In this document: piece by piece, positions 62,611 through 64,000 of the stretch | Position numbering within the stretch: the first letter of the stretch is position 1 | Layout of the letters: every line of letters starts with the position of its first letter | Assembly (NCBI RefSeq): GCF_011050415.1 | Contig: NZ_DRFS01000034.1 | Span: 46,428-110,427 of the forward strand | Length of the DNA: 64,000 nucleotides | Direction of reading: 5' to 3' | From: Halomonas sp. | GTDB lineage: Bacteria > Pseudomonadota > Gammaproteobacteria > Pseudomonadales > Halomonadaceae | Made by a program: the position numbers and the translations under genes | The notes under the pieces: generated by a model | Told to the model about the DNA's origin: nothing | Database searches by the model: none | Seen by the model: the letters and a program-made list of their open reading frames with translations, nothing else

Positions 62611-62706
62611 CCGGTTCGACCTGTTCGCCATCTCTCTTGTGGTGTTGCAATCGGGGTGGTGGGAACACTGGGTTAAGGGTTAAACCTCTATAATCATGTC
62701 ATGTCG

Positions 62707-63741
62707 TTAAGCGGCGGCGGCCAACTCAGGGTTATACGGCGCCTCATAACGCGTAACGGCCCACGCCATGCGCGCTGTCTTATTGGCGAGGGCCACGATC
62801 GCTACGTTGCGATGTTTTCGCACCGCCAGGTGCTTGATCCACTGACTTAGCCCGTCGTCTTGCTTCACCGCATAACGAAGGACAGCGCGCGCACCATGGA
62901 CCAGTAGCTTTCGTAGATAACTGTTGCCACGCTTGCTAATACCCAGAAGTCGCTCTCGTCCGCCGGTGCTATGTTGTCGCGGGGTCAGTCCTAACGAGGC
63001 GGCAAAATCGCGTCCACGCTTATAGATAGCGCCATCACCCAGCACGCCTGATAACGCACTGGCGGTAATGGGGCCAATGCCGCGCAGGGTCATCAAGCGC
63101 TTGGCCACCGGGTCGGTGTTGGCATGCTCTTCAATGGTGGTGGTGAGCTGTTCAACGCGATCATCTAGGTAGCGTAAGTCGTTCGCTAACTCAGCCAGTA
63201 AACAGCGAAAGCGGTCACTGAGCCCGTTGGTGGCATCCTCCAGCCAGAGAGGCAACGCCCGCCGCAACTGCTGGATACCCGCAGGGGCAATAAACCCATA
63301 CTCGCCGACGAGGCCACGGATTTGATTGGCCTTCGCCGTGCGCTGATGAATCAGCTCTTCGCGTATCCGGTGAGTGGCTTGGCAGTCCTGTTGATCAACG
63401 GTTTTAACGGCCACGAAGCGCATCGTGGGACGGCCTAATGCTTCACAAATGGCTTCGGCATCTGCTCGATCATTTTTATTCGTTTTAACGTAAGGCTTCA
63501 CGAACTGGGCCGCGATCAGCTTTACCTGGTAACCCCGTGTTTGAAGTTCACGTGCCCAGTAGTGGGCAGATGCACAGGCTTCCATGCCGATGACAGCCCC
63601 TTGGGGCACACGGCGTGAGATAGCCTCCAGCCACTTGGCTCGGGAATATTTACCCCGCCATTGAGGCTTCTCATGCTGGTTAACGCCATGCACGTGAAAG
63701 ACAGACTTTGCAATATCCACACCCACTCGGCTAATGTTCAT
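62707..63741 (-). CDS. IS110-family (IS1111 group) DEDD transposase
   Basis: 344 residues. The N-terminal RuvC-like DEDD domain has Asp9 (VGVDIAKS), Glu54 (VIGMEACAS), Asp91 and Asp94 (NKNDRADAEAI), the complete acidic tetrad. The C-terminal Transposase_20 domain has LRGIGPITASALSGVLGD, FAASLGLTPRQHSTGGRERL and GISKRGNSYLRKLLVHGAR. The catalytic serine is probably within that last stretch (Ser258 or Ser269; I cannot decide). Full length with no frameshift, so the element may be active. ATG at 63741 with AGGAGAAG upstream. The enzyme recombines DNA guided by an element-encoded RNA. Confidence 0.95.
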   Translation of the reverse strand: MNISRVGVDIAKSVFHVHGVNQHEKPQWRGKYSRAKWLEAISRRVPQGAVIGMEACASAHYWARELQTRGYQVKLIAAQFVKPYVKTNKNDRADAEAICEALGRPTMRFVAVKTVDQQDCQATHRIREELIHQRTAKANQIRGLVGEYGFIAPAGIQQLRRALPLWLEDATNGLSDRFRCLLAELANDLRYLDDRVEQLTTTIEEHANTDPVAKRLMTLRGIGPITASALSGVLGDGAIYKRGRDFAASLGLTPRQHSTGGRERLLGISKRGNSYLRKLLVHGARAVLRYAVKQDDGLSQWIKHLAVRKHRNVAIVALANKTARMAWAVTRYEAPYNPELAAAA

Positions 63742-63817
63742 AGGGGCTTCTCCTGACTCTCAAGCTGATAGTTTTCCAACCACCTACCAGTATGGCGCAC
63801 TGACGCCGGAGTAGGGT

Positions 63818-63831
63818 GAGGAGGAGTCCAT
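63818..63831 (-). repeat. IS subterminal inverted repeat (transposase 5' side)
   Basis: GAGGAGGAGTCCAT, the exact inverse of 62427-62440. About 75 bp separate it from the transposase start. Confidence 0.92.
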
Positions 63832-63837
63832 CCCATT

Positions 63838-63993
63838 GCGTAAGCGTCAGCGCACCCGCGGAAGCAGCGCGAAGCGTTGCCGGGGTTGGGTTCGTGCGGG
63901 CAGATGGGCTCTGTGCCATTGGGCGTCGTTCCGACGCCTCCCGCGGGTGCCTCATACGCTCGTACCTCGCGAGATTCGTTACCACGCGCTACG
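63838..63993. repeat. Dispersed palindromic repeat, copy H, right fragment
   Basis: Resumes the interrupted repeat with GCGTAAGCGTCAGCGC and ends GTTACCACGCGCTACG. It is nearly identical to copy G over its shared length. The window ends seven bases later inside the next spacer (TGTGCAC). Confidence 0.85.
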
Positions 63994-64000
63994 TGTGCAC

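Larger units (their letters stand above)
62424..63837 (-). mobile_element. IS1111-type insertion sequence (IS110 family)
   Basis: About 1.41 kb. A perfect 14-bp subterminal inverted repeat, ATGGACTCCTCCTC, lies at 62427-62440 and 63818-63831, with a few extra bases outside it (TAT left, CCCATT right). Such subterminal repeats, the absence of a target duplication, a single DEDD transposase gene, and a long non-coding region downstream of that gene (here 62441-62706) all define the IS1111 group. The ends were placed by comparison with unoccupied repeats at 5027 and 5392 and are good to a base or two. Confidence 0.88.

Overview
The window is a 64 kb piece of a gammaproteobacterial chromosome. 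Gene content and order (ptsP, lgt, thyA, folA, then porins and a very large surface-polysaccharide locus) suggest a Halomonas-like member of the Halomonadaceae. That is an inference from family resemblance, not a database match.

Layout. (1) 1-10.5 kb is mostly housekeeping: the 3' part of ptsP, an NRDE/TANGO2-type protein, a membrane-anchored receiver protein, lgt, a thyA-folA pair with overlapping stop and start, a ProQ/FinO-domain protein, and two tandem paralogous porins each followed by a rho-independent terminator. (2) 10.9-24.5 kb is an O-antigen-type region: a WcaJ/WbaP-like initiating sugar-phosphate transferase, a WaaL/Wzy-like membrane protein, two GT2 proteins on the minus strand, a Wzm/Wzt exporter whose Wzt has the carbohydrate-binding C-terminal domain, a methyltransferase, and a complete dTDP-L-rhamnose set rmlB-rmlD-rmlA-rmlC with a four-helix-bundle gene inserted between rmlB and rmlD. 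(3) 24.8-33.5 kb holds a capsule export module preceded by a clear ops/JUMPstart element: lipoprotein, KpsD-like, KpsM-like and KpsE-like proteins, then KpsT. KpsT is split from the rest by a frameshifted zeta-toxin locus, a tandem repeat array and a beta-CASP metallo-beta-lactamase gene. (4) 33.5-62.2 kb builds the glycan: UDP-GlcNAc 2-epimerase, UDP-ManNAc dehydrogenase, a 1735-residue multidomain glycosyltransferase, three consecutive heparinase-II/III-like proteins with unusual fused domains, glmS and glmM, a degenerate methyltransferase/coiled-coil protein, a GT2-GT4 fusion, an AlgX-like SGNH protein, and a large GT2. (5) 62.2-64 kb is an IS1111-type (IS110 family) element inserted into a dispersed palindromic repeat.

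How it fits together: GlmS and GlmM, with a GlmU from elsewhere, would make UDP-GlcNAc. The epimerase and dehydrogenase would turn it into UDP-ManNAcA, and RmlABCD would make dTDP-rhamnose. The glycosyltransferases assemble the chain, the heparinase-fold and AlgX-like proteins could modify it, and two ABC exporters (Wzm-Wzt and KpsMT-ED) could deliver products to the surface.

The most notable observations are these. The non-coding 3' region of the IS1111-type element folds on paper into a guide-RNA-like loop. Its two short internal segments match the two sides of the element's own insertion site on opposite strands. There is a G9 tract next to a hairpin inside the 1735-codon glycosyltransferase gene. 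Three heparinase-fold fusions occur in a row. An inactivated methyltransferase domain has been recruited to a coiled-coil protein, and a YPDV/HYL/EGR module is shared by three of the locus proteins.
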